A DNA stretch of 64,000 nucleotides, taken from assembly GCA_028455995.1 (NCBI GenBank), contig JABELC010000008.1, positions 1,115,501-1,179,500 of the forward strand, in the 5' to 3' direction. Made by a program: the position numbers and the translations under genes. Within the stretch, counting starts at the first letter, position 1; the number at the start of each line of letters is the position of its first letter. Of the stretch, positions 1 to 10,820 are shown piece after piece. The notes beneath the pieces are model-generated. The model saw only the letters and a program-made list of their open reading frames with translations. It ran no database searches and was not told the origin of the DNA. Source of the DNA: Scleromitrula shiraiana. Lineage: Eukaryota; Ascomycota; Leotiomycetes; Helotiales; Sclerotiniaceae.

Positions 1-209
1 AATCCACGCCTGATGAACTCCATCATAACCCTTTGAAAGGGTTCGAAACCTTTCTTAGAAAAATCGCCCCAAACTCCATTAATCGCTTCTGACAAAAGAC
101 ATGAAGCATGGATATCGAGAACTCCTACACTAATCACACTTCGCCGAAAAAACTCCTTCCTTTATCATACATGTTCCATTAAAAGAAATCGTAAACCATC
201 AAATAACTA
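1..209. other. 3' flank of the NTO1-like gene
   Basis: AT-rich sequence downstream of the stop codon of the minus-strand NTO1-like gene, probably its 3' UTR. I see no ORF or RNA gene in it. Confidence 0.5.
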
Positions 210-3200
210 TTACTTGAATCCTCGCCATTTTCTTCTGGTTTTACCTTTCTTCCCCTTATTAGCTGGGGTAGACTTTTGCTCGCTGGGACCCGCATCAGCT
301 AGAGCCTTGATCTCATCATCATCCAAATCGCTTAGTTCTTCACTGGCACGAGATCCGCTTGTATTCTCGACAGTGACGTTCTGCAAGACGCTTGTGCCTT
401 CAGGTTCAAAGTCTTTCACATACCATGGAATGCCACCGTTGTTGAGGATGTCGGCACCTTCTGTCGTATTATCACCTGTAGAGATTGGTGGGGTTGGAGG
501 AGAAACTTGAATATTCTCCGGGGCTGAAGAGTACCCATTGGTATCGGGAGGAGTGATACCATTGGTGGTAGATTCTTTCAACTTCTTTGGAACTTCAGCA
601 ACGATCGTTGTTATGTCATCTGAGTCGGGAACTGCTACCGAATCAACACGAATGACATCTTCTACGTCGTGATCTGCACCAACGTCAGGCATGTCGGTAT
701 CTTCATCTATAACATTAGGAGAGATTGGTCCGTTGCTTCCTGAATTTGCGACAATAATTGATGAAGATGAATTGTTAGTCGTAGTTGCGCCATGCTCGAC
801 CCCGTTCAATTTCAGAGTATCAAACATCTCTTCATCTTGCGTACGGTCGACTGCGTGAAGATCCGCCAATGCTTCTTGCAAGCCACCAGATCCTTCTGGT
901 GGTAGTAAACAGCTCTCGAGTAAACTGTTAAGATTTCTCAACTGTTCCTCGGGTTGTTTGTTGGTCACGTCGCATTCAGCTCTCAGCGCAGCCTCTAACA
1001 TTGGCTGAATTGCTTTAATGATGCGCTTGCCAAGTCTCCTACGGTCCCTTAACTCAATGTTGACCTTCTTGACCGGCGAGACCTTGTCAATGTCTTCAGA
1101 TACCACAGCCTTAGCAGTCTGTGATTCATTCATAATCGCGGCGTTGAACGCTGCGCCAAGGTCCTTTGCGAATGCTCCTGTTGTTGTGTAAAAGCGTAAG
1201 TTGAGTTTCGAGTTGAGCTCCATAAGTGCCTTAGTGAAAACCTTTTTGATATCCAATCTGCACTTTGTTAGTCTCCGTTAATTGTCGTTTTATGGACTAA
1301 CCTACTGTAACGCCTTCTCAATCACCGGTGGTAAGAATGGTGCAACGGGGAAGTAAATAGTATCAACGGCATCTTTCTCACATCTCACACTCTCTAACTT
1401 CTTTTGCTCGCGCTCTTTAACTCCCTCAGCAAGTGCACGCAACTTCTCAATGTCGTTCAGTAAAAGCTTGGCAAATTTAATACGGCGATCAAGCCGCTCT
1501 CTGCCAACGTGGCCCATTCCGGAAAAGTTGCGTCGAGTTATCTCCATGGAGGAAAAGCTCTCCATTTGTAACTGTAGACGTTTTAGGAGAGCCGCACCTC
1601 TACGAGCTTCTCGCTTTAAAGTCCAATATCTGCAACAGTCTGATGTCCAGTCCTTGCGTCTACGGATCGTGTAACGGTTTAGGGACATCTCAACAGAGTT
1701 ATAGATTACTTTTGGGATGATGGGAGCACCAGAAGGGAGTTTCCAAACACCCTTTACAGGTGGTTCATCAACAACAGTATCGGAATTGATGTAACCGACC
1801 AATGAACCACGGGCACCAATGAGTTCCAGAACCTCTGGCTGTCGTCCTGCCTTGCGATGAGACTTAGCCAATATGGATGCCGACTCATTAGTATCAGCCC
1901 AAACACGTCCGCGCATGGTCTTTTTGTAGAATCTTCGCGCCTCAATGGTTGCCGCTACGGTATCATTCTCTCTGGCATGATCTTGAGGAGTATGCTTGTC
2001 GCAGAATGCCTTCAATACAGTATTTCCATCTAGAACAGCTAGAGTGCCATGGTTGTTTTTCATCTTCAAAAACAACCTTGCTCTACGTGCACAAGTAACA
2101 TGAAATGCGGTAAAGCAAGCTTTATTGCCACACTGGACGCATGCACCCATCGCCTGATTGCAAATGTAACAATTAAGCTTCCAGCGACTCTTTGGTACTT
2201 TCTCCACTTCCATGACGGGTTCCATGAATGTAGTATTTCCGAGAGATACTTCTGGGATCCACATTGCGCAGAGAAGATGTGACCATTTGGATGCATTCGT
2301 TTGCTTAAATGCGCCATCGGTATTTGGACAAAAGATACAAGTCTACTCTAAGTTAGCTAGAGTAGTACAGACAAAGTTGGGGTAGACTTACAGGAGTAGA
2401 GCGGCCAATTAACTGACATTTTCTACACATCCATTGACCCTCAGGAATAAAAGGAACTCCGTAACATTCTTGATGCACCGCTAAATCGCAACCATCACAA
2501 AAGACAATAGCGTTGGTATTCTCGCAGTCTCCGTCATCGCATATAGCGCACTTGCTATCTTGTTCTTCTCCTATTTGAGCCTCGCCATTAACAGCAGCGG
2601 CAGAGCTTGACCTAGGTCGGTGGGTTTGAGGAGGTTTTGGATTAGGCTTGGGTATCGCTCGTTCTAAACTATGCCAATCTTTCTCGATTTTAGTAAGGGT
2701 GACTTCGAAGATATGTCGCGGAACCTCATCATAACCTTCCGCCTTGCGCTTGTCATTATATTGCTGCAACCATTTGTCATCTGCCTCATCCATATCATAT
2801 TCAACGCGGCCGAGAGGGCCACCAATTCCATCAAGATCGTCATTGAAGTTTACATCGGAAGCTTTGATAAATTCTTGCTCTGGTCGAATAAAAACATCAC
2901 TTTCCTGATACCCCACATTTGCCATAGACTTGTCGACATATTGATCAAATTCTGGTGTGTCGAATTTTAAGAGTGTATTAGTCATGCGGAAGGATGGTTG
3001 TGGTAGCGTTAACTTTTCTTTTGCGCTAGTATTAAGTAAATGAAGGGCTTTGGGTGTTTTGGGCGTTTTGGGCAGGTTGCCATTGAGAACTATTCCGAGA
3101 TTTGCGGCAGCTCTGGCTGCGTAAAATGCTTCTGGATTCTTAGGTGGTCGACCAGGTCTTCTTTTACCTCCTCCCGGTGTACCTGGGATAACAAAAGGTA

Positions 3201-3894
3201 TTGTAATATTACTCGAGGATGGAGTTGGGGTAGCTCCTGCTGGGCTTGCAGTTGTACCATTTTCTCCACCATCAGTTTGTCCAAGCTTGCCATTGACAGA
3301 TCCATCTGCTGATTGCGATGCGCCGGCAGGTGTTGTGGGTCTCGAGGCAGACAATCCCTCTACCTGCTCCTGGCTAAAACATATCATGTCTTGAGTAATA
3401 TCTAAGTCGGGATGGAACTCTTCCCAGCTTCGTTCTTCTCGTGGCTTGTATCCATCATTTTGCGCCACTGCGGCGGCAGCCTGCGACGACGATCCAAATC
3501 TGCTGGGAGCCGCCATGGGCGGTTGTTGTGCTCGTGGCATTACTGTTCTTGTTCTTGCTGTTCGATTGTCTCTGCGCGGATAAACTACAGGTTGAACTCC
3601 GTTCGCGGCGTTCTCTCTTCCTATGCGACCACGAGGCCCAACGTAATTATAACCTCCAGGGCCTGTACCGCCAACTAATAAAATATCTGCACCGTGCTCG
3701 TCAACGTATCTGCCTCCTCCGCCAGGACCGCCTGGAACGTAACGACCTTTCTTAGGGGGTTCTGAAATTGGATTTTTGACAATAGGGCTATCAAATCTTC
3801 TACTCGATGCTGAGGCTGATTTTGGACGTGTCGATCTAGTTCCTGTGCCGCTTGCAGCTCTTCTTGGTGTTCCCGGTATTGGGGTCGGGGCCAT
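210..3894 (-). CDS. nto1: NTO1/BRPF-like PHD finger protein (histone acetyltransferase complex subunit)
   Basis: Likely scaffold subunit of a NuA3-type histone H3 acetyltransferase complex in the nucleus. Three exons give 1195 residues, with introns at 2343..2391 (phase 0) and 1258..1305. Domains in order: a basic Pro/Ser-rich disordered N-terminus; an enhancer-of-polycomb-like block around residues 300-410 (LQQYNDKRKAEGYDEVPRH); a C4HC3 PHD finger from about 449 to 493 (CAICDDGDCENTNAIVFCDG); then a zinc-knuckle and extended PHD finger, 502 to 620, whose first cysteines lie just after intron 1 (TCIFCPNTDGAFKQT). PHD-knuckle-ePHD is the classic BRPF/Nto1/Jade arrangement. A Lys/Arg-rich helical region follows; I cannot confirm a bromodomain. 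The C-terminus is acidic, then basic (KTRRKWRGFK). Family assignment is firm; complex membership is inferred from the family. Confidence 0.9.
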
Positions 3895-4564
3895 ATTGAT
3901 TTTAAAAATTCACTCTCGGATGATTACGCGACGAGGCTGAGAAAGCCGTAAGGAAGGGAGAGTGAAGTTTGATTGTTGAGAAGCTAGAAGTGAAGGAAAG
4001 TATGGTGGCAGATTCCGTGAGGGGTGAGGCGCATAAGGAATAGAGTATGCAAAAGACACGATTTTGCGCGTCTTTAAATTTGTATATGATATGATTTATA
4101 ATGTGCCAGAGAATTACACGCAAATATAATCAAGATATACAAATTATATTGAGCTCATATTCATTTGAGAAAGCCAACATCTTTGAAGGATGTAGTCGCG
4201 ATGTGGTTGCCCTTTCCAATTAAGGGATAGTATCGGTCTAGGATTAAGTTTATCTCCGGTTTTTTTGATCGGATAAAAGATGACCCGTATATTTTTTGTG
4301 GAATGGATGTGCATATGCGTATGGATTACATAATAAGGATCTTTCAATTGGTTCAATAATTAATTACAGCTGATTATATAATTAATACCTTGGCAACAAT
4401 TTTATGGGTCATTGATGGTCACAGCACAGGTGCAGGGGAAATGAGGTATAAGGACATCTAGATTTCTTTCTTCTACTCATCACATGCATCCACCTGGTGT
4501 AAACTTGAGTCATATAGATGCTTAAGTAATATATTAAAAATCAATAAAGAAATGGGTACAGTCT
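3895..4564. other. intergenic, NTO1 promoter and MFS relic 5' side
   Basis: Contains the NTO1 5' region up to about 4100, then AT-rich sequence with no supported gene. The missing N-terminal two thirds of the MFS transporter relic downstream is not found here. Confidence 0.5.
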
Positions 4565-5184
4565 TGGCTTGGAACAATCTACCTCTTCACTCAATCAGTC
4601 GAGCAAGTTTATGGACAGCTATACGATTGGAACTCTATTCAAGCAGGATATATACAAGTTGCTATTGCCATTGGTGAAATCTTTGGTTGTGGACTTTGCA
4701 TGTACACCAATCGCTGGTATTATGATTCTGCTGTTCGGAATACCGAAGTTCCAGGTACACCTATTCCTGAAGCCAGATTGTATCCATCTGTCATTGGAAG
4801 GTTTTTAGGAGTTACCGGCGGAATGTTCTTGTATGGATGAACATCAATTTCCGCCATACATTGGATAGTACCTACCGTTGGTTTGGCAATGGTAGGCTTC
4901 GGTACAACAGCCATCATAGTAAGCAACGCAAACTATCTTGTCGATGCGTACAGCAAATATGCGGCGAGCGCTCTTGGAGCTGTGGGCTTGGTTGAGAACG
5001 CTGCGCTTGCGTTGATCCCACCCCCTTCATCACCTATGTATACGAATCTTAGATTTTATTGGGCTAGCTCACTTCTCGCATTCTTATCTTTAGCACTTGT
5101 TGCTACTCCTTTCGCGGTGTTTAAATGGGGTAAACAAATCAAGTGGTGTATTAATTCATGCAACTTCTTCAAATTCATATACTG
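4565..5184 (+). pseudogene. MFS transporter relic (C-terminal third, nonsense codon)
   Basis: The frame starting at 4565, directly after a tacag acceptor-like site, reads as the last transmembrane helices of a major facilitator superfamily drug/polyamine-type transporter: TIYLFTQSVEQVYGQLYDWN, then GYIQVAIAIGEIFGCGL, RFLGVTGGMFLYG, a TGA at about 4838, and in the same frame IHWIVPTVGLAMVGFGTTA and YASALGAVGLVENA-like sequence to a terminal KWGK. The TGA sits where the family has Trp, so one G-to-A change (TGG to TGA) is the simplest explanation. The N-terminal helices are absent upstream. Truncation plus nonsense codon make it a pseudogene; the family call rests on remembered sequence style. 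A dispersed repeat begins just downstream. Confidence 0.75.
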
Positions 5185-5245
5185 ATTCTCTGGTTTATAA
5201 TTGTATATTTTGATATTTTGATGTTATAAGATCAGATAAAACTAT

Positions 5246-5351
5246 ATAATTATTCAAAATCAACATAAACAATACAATTGTTTTAATCAATTGATTTTCA
5301 ATAAAGATCCGAAATATAATTTTGGTGCTTAAGTTAATACATCCCCTGGTG
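5246..5351. repeat. dispersed repeat, copy A
   Basis: About 105 bp that aligns by eye with 27116..27222 in the same orientation. Shared blocks include ATTATTCAAAA, AATAAAGAT, GAAATATAA/GAGATATAA, TTAATAC and CCCCTGGTG, in the same order and spacing. Differences are largely transitions. Origin unknown; it looks like a decayed non-coding element. Confidence 0.65.
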
Positions 5352-5670
5352 CTCGGCCATGCATGATGACGGTACTGTAGCTGACAACGATAGCATGGGT
5401 TAGACCAGAGCCTCACTTAGCGCTGCCTTACTTTACTCGGGCAATCACATCTAGTCTTTAATAAAGAATGGTATCTCCTCATTCCATACTCTATTTACTT
5501 CATATGTATTCACAGCATTAAAGAGCGATTCCGTCGAAGTCAACGAGACCGCAACAACCGCTCATCAATCAAACAAGAAAGAGTCATAACTCCATCTATC
5601 TACATCGACCGGCAAAATAGTACAAGAGGATGATGAATCTCAGGTAAGCAAAAGAATCTCAGAAGACACC
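5352..5670. promoter_or_regulatory. upstream region of the HET gene
   Basis: No ORF. Holds the presumed promoter and leader of the HET-domain gene. A CAG|GTAAGC donor-like site at about 5643 could mark a leader intron, but no acceptor is certain. Confidence 0.35.
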
Positions 5671-7650
5671 ATGGAACTCAACGGCAGTCATGGAAGTAAC
5701 TCTCCGTCAACATCGCGAGAAAAGCAATTGTACCGACGTTTAAAATATCACGAGATCCGAATCTTAAAGATTCTACACGGTGTCAACGAAACAATTCAGT
5801 GCCGGATGATGCACACAAATCTTGATAAACCAACTAATTATAACGCTCTCTCTTATGCATGGGGAGACTTATCAAAGCCCAGAGTTGTGATTATGATAGA
5901 CGGCCATAAACTAGAGGTAACAGCAAGTTGTGCTACTGCGCTGCATGAACTTAGACGTGAAGCTGTGGCTAACTCAAAGAGTCAAATTATCTGGATTGAT
6001 GCCATCTGTATCAACCAGGACAATCAGGAGGAGCGCAGCCACCAAGTGACGTTGATGGGAAGTATATATCGTAATTGCCGCAAACTCATAATCTGGCTGG
6101 GATCAGAAAACGACGGGAGCGCAGATGCTATCAGATTGCTCAAAGAGCTTGCGAAGTCAAAGGAAGAAGGGTCAACTCAGCAGTGGTTTGAAAATTTCTC
6201 TTTTGATCGATGGATTCAGCTTGCACACTTTTACTCCAGGTCTTGGTTTACCCGGCTGTGGGTAAATCAAGAGTATGTTATTTGTGCCAGAAAATGTCCT
6301 TCTTTCGCAATCGGGGACACAAATATACTGGAATTCTATTGCGGACAGGATCGCATATCGGCTGAAACCATTAACCCCGTTAACGAGCAAAGCAATCTTA
6401 TAGCTCCTTCAGATTTCGACAGCCTAGATTATAAGCAAAAAAAAGTTGCTTGGACAATGGTGGCATCTTTCCACCGAAGTTTAGAGTGTCTTGCATCTTT
6501 TGGGAAACTAGTACATCCGAAAATACACCGTTCTGATAACGCTGATCCATCTACATTCTTCACATATGTCATGCGCAGCTTGGCCCGTAGCGCAACAGAC
6601 CCCAGAGACTATATCTATGGGCATTTCTATCTTGGAGTACCTGTTAATACCAGGAACAAAAAGCAAGATCGGCATGTAACTCCAACGATAGTGTCCACTA
6701 ATTTTGATGAGGTTCCAGTCTCTCTTCTAGACTGTCAGGAAGATGATCAATCCCCACTATGTAATTCCTTTGGATTTCCGGAATTGATTGTGGACTACAA
6801 AGCCACAGTCGAAGAAGTTTATTCGAGTTTCGTTCGGCTTTTGATTACATCCAGCGAGCGTCTGGATATTCTGAGTCTTTGTTTCAGACGAAGTAGCAAC
6901 GTGAGACGGTCGTGGAATTTCGACCTGGCTGAGATGTCTCGTCTTGCGAATTTTAATAGTCGCTATGATTGGTCTGTATATGGTCTTCTGACTCGCCGAT
7001 TTGTCTATAATATTGAACGACCAAAATATCAAGCAGCCAGGTCAAAGAAAGCAAGTTTATTATGTAACTCTATCACTCCCATCTTATTGGTGACGGGTTT
7101 CAGATTCTCGAAGGTTACTCGCGTTTTGCAAAAGGGAAAACGGTGGGACTTAGGGACCGAAAAATGGATGATCGAGATCTCACAGGCAGCCATAGCTGCA
7201 GCACTCAAAATTGATCGTGAATCCGCTCTACGAATTGCTTGGAATCTCCAAACTTCTACCGCGCGCTTCCCAGAGAGCTTACCGTCTGAAGCTTTTAAAA
7301 ACTGGACCTCATGGCTAAACTCGCCTCGAGTAGACGATACAAAACATGCTCATAACAATTCCGACACATTTAGGGACTGGAATCGTCTTGTTAAGGATCA
7401 AGTAGCAGATCGAACGCTATTCTTTGCGGAGTCTGGCAATCGCAGTTATGTTGGTAAAGGTTGGAATGCAATGAGGGAAGGAGATATCGTTTGTGTAATC
7501 TTCGGTTGCGATGTACCTCTGGTGTTGAGACAAGTAGATAATCAGTATGTGTTGATTGGGGATTGCTATGCGGAAGGTATTATGATGGGAGAGGGTATGG
7601 AACTCTTCGAGACGGGAAAAGTGGAGGAAGAAACTTTTGCTCTTCACTAG
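5671..7650 (+). CDS. HET-domain (heterokaryon incompatibility) protein
   Basis: Single-exon protein of 659 residues. HET proteins act in non-self recognition and programmed cell death when genetically unlike hyphae fuse. The HET domain shows all its usual blocks: YNALSYAWGD near residue 57, IIWIDAICINQDNQEERSHQ near 106-125, the MGSIYRNCRKLIIWLG block ending near 144, and SRSWFTRLWVNQE near 188-200, where the usual hydrophobic residue before QE is Asn. The C-terminal GDIVCVIFGCDVPLVLRQ and IGDCYAEGIMMGEG match the common HET-family tail. No NACHT, WD40 or STAND module is fused. It sits in the accessory stretch between the MFS relic and the J-like gene. Domain call is firm; an actual incompatibility role is inference. 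No stop or frameshift is visible. Confidence 0.92.
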   Translation: MELNGSHGSNSPSTSREKQLYRRLKYHEIRILKILHGVNETIQCRMMHTNLDKPTNYNALSYAWGDLSKPRVVIMIDGHKLEVTASCATALHELRREAVANSKSQIIWIDAICINQDNQEERSHQVTLMGSIYRNCRKLIIWLGSENDGSADAIRLLKELAKSKEEGSTQQWFENFSFDRWIQLAHFYSRSWFTRLWVNQEYVICARKCPSFAIGDTNILEFYCGQDRISAETINPVNEQSNLIAPSDFDSLDYKQKKVAWTMVASFHRSLECLASFGKLVHPKIHRSDNADPSTFFTYVMRSLARSATDPRDYIYGHFYLGVPVNTRNKKQDRHVTPTIVSTNFDEVPVSLLDCQEDDQSPLCNSFGFPELIVDYKATVEEVYSSFVRLLITSSERLDILSLCFRRSSNVRRSWNFDLAEMSRLANFNSRYDWSVYGLLTRRFVYNIERPKYQAARSKKASLLCNSITPILLVTGFRFSKVTRVLQKGKRWDLGTEKWMIEISQAAIAAALKIDRESALRIAWNLQTSTARFPESLPSEAFKNWTSWLNSPRVDDTKHAHNNSDTFRDWNRLVKDQVADRTLFFAESGNRSYVGKGWNAMREGDIVCVIFGCDVPLVLRQVDNQYVLIGDCYAEGIMMGEGMELFETGKVEEETFALH

Positions 7651-8467
7651 CAACGTTTTTGGTTTGTATCGAGGTGGATTGGTGCATTGAATGGATGAAG
7701 CTTAATTCCAAGGGCATTTGTAGTGTGCAGCCTAGGGTTGTAGATCCCGGCGGACAGTCTGCATGTGACTTTTATCAATTGATATAATTGACATGATGGC
7801 AACTTGAGTTGATTGTCAATACACATCCCTAGTGCGGCCTTCGCCTAGTAAAGGTTTGGAGTCTTTCTACAGTATATTCTACAGTATATTGGTCTGGTCC
7901 TCTCTCCTTCAAGCTCTTTGTTATCACATGATTTGAGAAATCTCTCATTGGGTTTTCATGCCCTCGGAGGAAAAGTTTCCTTTCTTCAACTCAAAGGCAT
8001 ATGCGACTTTTCTATAGTTCTCTAGGAAATATCTATTGGGGTTGAATCTGCTACTACTTATTTCATTTCGGCACTAATAAAAAGTTCAGGGCTACAAAAA
8101 GCCCTGTGTTTCCTCGAACATCAAGTATGACGAAATATTTCTGGGTGATTTATTGTTCTTTCATTTTGCTTGCCACTTCTTTGTTGATAGTTTGTCCTCG
8201 ATCAAGTAAAGCTTATATAAATCTGTAAAAACAGGATGAGTTTACTACACCTACACACTGAAACAACTGATTTGTTGTGTAGGAAAACCTTTCCATGGAG
8301 AGAAAAACGACAATATAAATGAGGCATATCGCTTTTCTCAAATGGTGGTCGAACTTCGAGGATACTGCTGACCTCACTGCATACAAAATTCATTTTTAAT
8401 TTGCCATTAAATACTGAGTCTATGTCCTTACTGCTGTTCTCTCCGTCCCAATCTAAAACTTGTCAAG
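7651..8467. other. intergenic, no gene seen
   Basis: AT-rich, with no credible coding frame. Contains the HET gene's 3' flank and the promoter of the next gene. Confidence 0.45.
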
Positions 8468-9328
8468 ATGTATCTCATCCGCAGAGTTGCATCCAGTATA
8501 ATTGCCTACGAGATAGTAGGTTTACTGATTGCAGTTATACCAAACGATGGGAGAATTTTATTACAAGCTACTACTGGTCTCTTTCTTCGATATCTTTGGA
8601 TATGTCTGCAATGGGTTATTTATCTGGTTTATCAGGCGGTAATCGCTATATGCCAAGTTTCCGGAATCGATCCTATGAATTTCATCCATGCGATAATCCT
8701 TACTGTGATAAAGTGGTGTGGGGTTGGCATAGCAGTCTTTTTCGGTATCAAAATTATCATTAACTTGGGATGTTGGATCTTATCAGAGATTTGGAACATT
8801 TGTATAAAGAAGCTAGAGAGAAAGTTTGAGGAGAGACGGTGGAACCAACGAATAAGGCAAGAGGAGGCGTCCCTACGTGGGAAAGCCGAAGGAGCACCAA
8901 AGTCGAAAGGTGCCAAATCACGGAAAACCCAAAAAGAACAAACTACCAAGAATAAATTGCGCAAAGAAGAAGATAGGAAACAGAAACTCAAAGCAGATTT
9001 CACGAAATGGCATGAGGCAAGCAAAATTGCATTACAAAACAAATCTACAATGACCAAATTTCCAACACCACCACTCCCACGATGTCCAAGTCTAGATTGT
9101 CCTACGCCAGCATGCCAACACAACATCAAGCAGTTCTACCGTAGTTCAGGCTTCTTGTCCGCGACCTTGCTTAAGCGCGAAAAAAATATGTGGCATCCAG
9201 ATCGTTTTTCGACCTGTCGAGAAGATCTGAGGTCGGAGTTTCAGGAACGCGCGAATGCTTTGTTTATAGTGTTGAATCCTTGGTGTAAGGAACTTGAGGA
9301 GAGGGAGGCTGGATATTTCAGAGTTTGA
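8468..9328 (+). CDS. membrane protein with C-terminal divergent J-like domain
   Basis: Single exon, 286 residues, unknown function. The N-terminus has two hydrophobic stretches (about residues 26-62, including LRYLWICLQWVIYLVYQAVI, and 72-106) that should anchor it in a membrane. Residues 107-190 are highly charged (Lys/Glu/Arg) and predicted helical, possibly coiled coil. Residues 200-285 contain a Cys/Pro segment (CPSLDCPTPAC) and then LLKREKNMWHPDRFSTCRE, followed by FQERANALFIVLNPW. A basic helix, an HPD tripeptide and a helix ending in A-x-x-L-F-x-V-L match helices II and III of a DnaJ J domain, although helix I is replaced. It could recruit an Hsp70 to a membrane; that is inference. The start is the first ATG with a good context (AAGATG). 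Confidence 0.7.
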   Translation: MYLIRRVASSIIAYEIVGLLIAVIPNDGRILLQATTGLFLRYLWICLQWVIYLVYQAVIAICQVSGIDPMNFIHAIILTVIKWCGVGIAVFFGIKIIINLGCWILSEIWNICIKKLERKFEERRWNQRIRQEEASLRGKAEGAPKSKGAKSRKTQKEQTTKNKLRKEEDRKQKLKADFTKWHEASKIALQNKSTMTKFPTPPLPRCPSLDCPTPACQHNIKQFYRSSGFLSATLLKREKNMWHPDRFSTCREDLRSEFQERANALFIVLNPWCKELEEREAGYFRV

Positions 9329-9840
9329 TGGTATGAATGGATTTTTGATACTAGAATGGAGGTTGAGAGGATGTTGCTGGTTGCTACTTTGGATCACTTT
9401 TATGTTTGATTAAACTCCTTGGGCTATCGAAATACATAGGCTGTTGATATTTAGTACGTAGTATATTAGACAGTATGTTCTTAAGACTCGAGTCTGAGAT
9501 ATTGAGATAAGGTTGGTCATGTCATGATACCATAAGCTAGTAGCATCAGCAATTTTGATTCTAACATGTTACAACTGCAGGTCTACTTGTTGAATGCCCC
9601 TGGATTCTACATATGAGCACACGAACTAAATTTAAATCTAAATCTTCGGTGGTGTATATGAAGTTTCAATCGTTCAGACTTAAACAGATTCCGGCCTGTT
9701 ATACATGTGTTATCCTGGACAACGCAGATCTTTCGTATTTTGGCAATAAACAATCTTGAATTCTCAATTCTAGGCTCTAACCCTAAAACACTCCAAGCTA
9801 TCAAAATTTAACGTCTTCTATAATATAACAAATATCCATT
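9329..9840. other. intergenic, no gene seen
   Basis: Between convergent genes; presumably the two 3' flanks. No supported feature. Confidence 0.45.
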
Positions 9841-10820
9841 TTATGATTGTTCAAATTCCTTCAAAAACAACCATCTCCCTTTCAATGCCCAGTCTTTAGC
9901 TTTCCAATCATTGATATCTCGTGGAAAGAACTCCAGAACATCTAATAAGGAAGAATCATGAGCAATAATAATAAAAACATCATCTCGCCCATCAAAAACC
10001 TTAAGTTTCTCCAGCGTCTCTTCCGCCTTCTTCAGATCTTCCGCTGACATGGAAGCAATACCATATGACGGATTCTCCCTCAAAGTTCCATCAGAATGCG
10101 ACGCATGACTACAACCACATTGACTCGAAACCTCCTTACTTTCTAAATCCACAGACGCAGTATCCGGTATATGTCTAAACCTATTCGGTCTCAACTGCGC
10201 AATACTATGACAAATCTCACCCGCCAACAAAACCCACGAATCATCCGTCGTACGACACAGAGCACTACTATGATGATTAGTATATATGACCCGGCGTTTC
10301 CAACAACCAAAACGACCCATCGTCAACGAAATCCACCGCTCTAAACCCCCCAATCTCCATATCCGACGTTGAAAAATCCACTTTGCGAACCTCCCTATTC
10401 GAAAACGCACTCCACAGAACAAACGCTTTGGGATTCTCAGGATACCCGCGTATACAAGCCTCCTTCGTCCCCGGCCCAACAACCAACTCCGTCCTGGATG
10501 GAAATACAGACGGATCTCCCACATGCTCAAGATGCGCATGCGACCAAACGATCGAATTAATCTCCCCTAAATCAATCCCATTGGATTCAATCGTATCCGG
10601 CACATTCTGCGTATCGGCAATACGCATCACGCCATGATAAAACGCGGCTTTCCAGACAGCAGGCATGGAAACTGTAGATTGAGAGGTTTAGATGCTTTTT
10701 GTGGGGTGGTGAGGGAGCGAGAACGACGCCGGATAGGGCGTGCGTTGTTCCGCCGTTGATGACGGAGAGTTTTACGTGGTGCCCGCGGGAGGGAAGAAAT
10801 TGGATTTCGTTGGGTGTCAT
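9841..10820 (-). pseudogene. broken metallo-beta-lactamase-fold hydrolase gene
   Basis: Relic of a fungal metallo-beta-lactamase superfamily enzyme resembling the lactonase (AttM-like) branch. It reads from an ATG at 10820 (VINGGTTHALSGV, LNLSIYSF), but at about 10668 the frame jumps to MPAVWKAAFYHGVMRIADTQ; the roughly 20-25 residues that normally join these parts (the segment with LFDLG) are missing, so a deletion that shifted the frame is likely. The metal motif reads SHAHLEHVGDPSVFP, with Glu in place of the canonical Asp of HxHxDH (codon 10526..10528). A second frame change at about 10280, just after LLETPGH, leads into HHSSALCRTTDDSWVLLAG, ending at 9841 with LKEFEQS. No intron with acceptable length and sites bridges either break. 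Two breaks and one altered metal ligand make function very unlikely. Confidence 0.8.

Noticed and set aside
10258..10283. Possible mini-intron bridging the second hydrolase frame break
   Set aside because: It would be about 23 bp, too short for fungal splicing; a frameshift is simpler.
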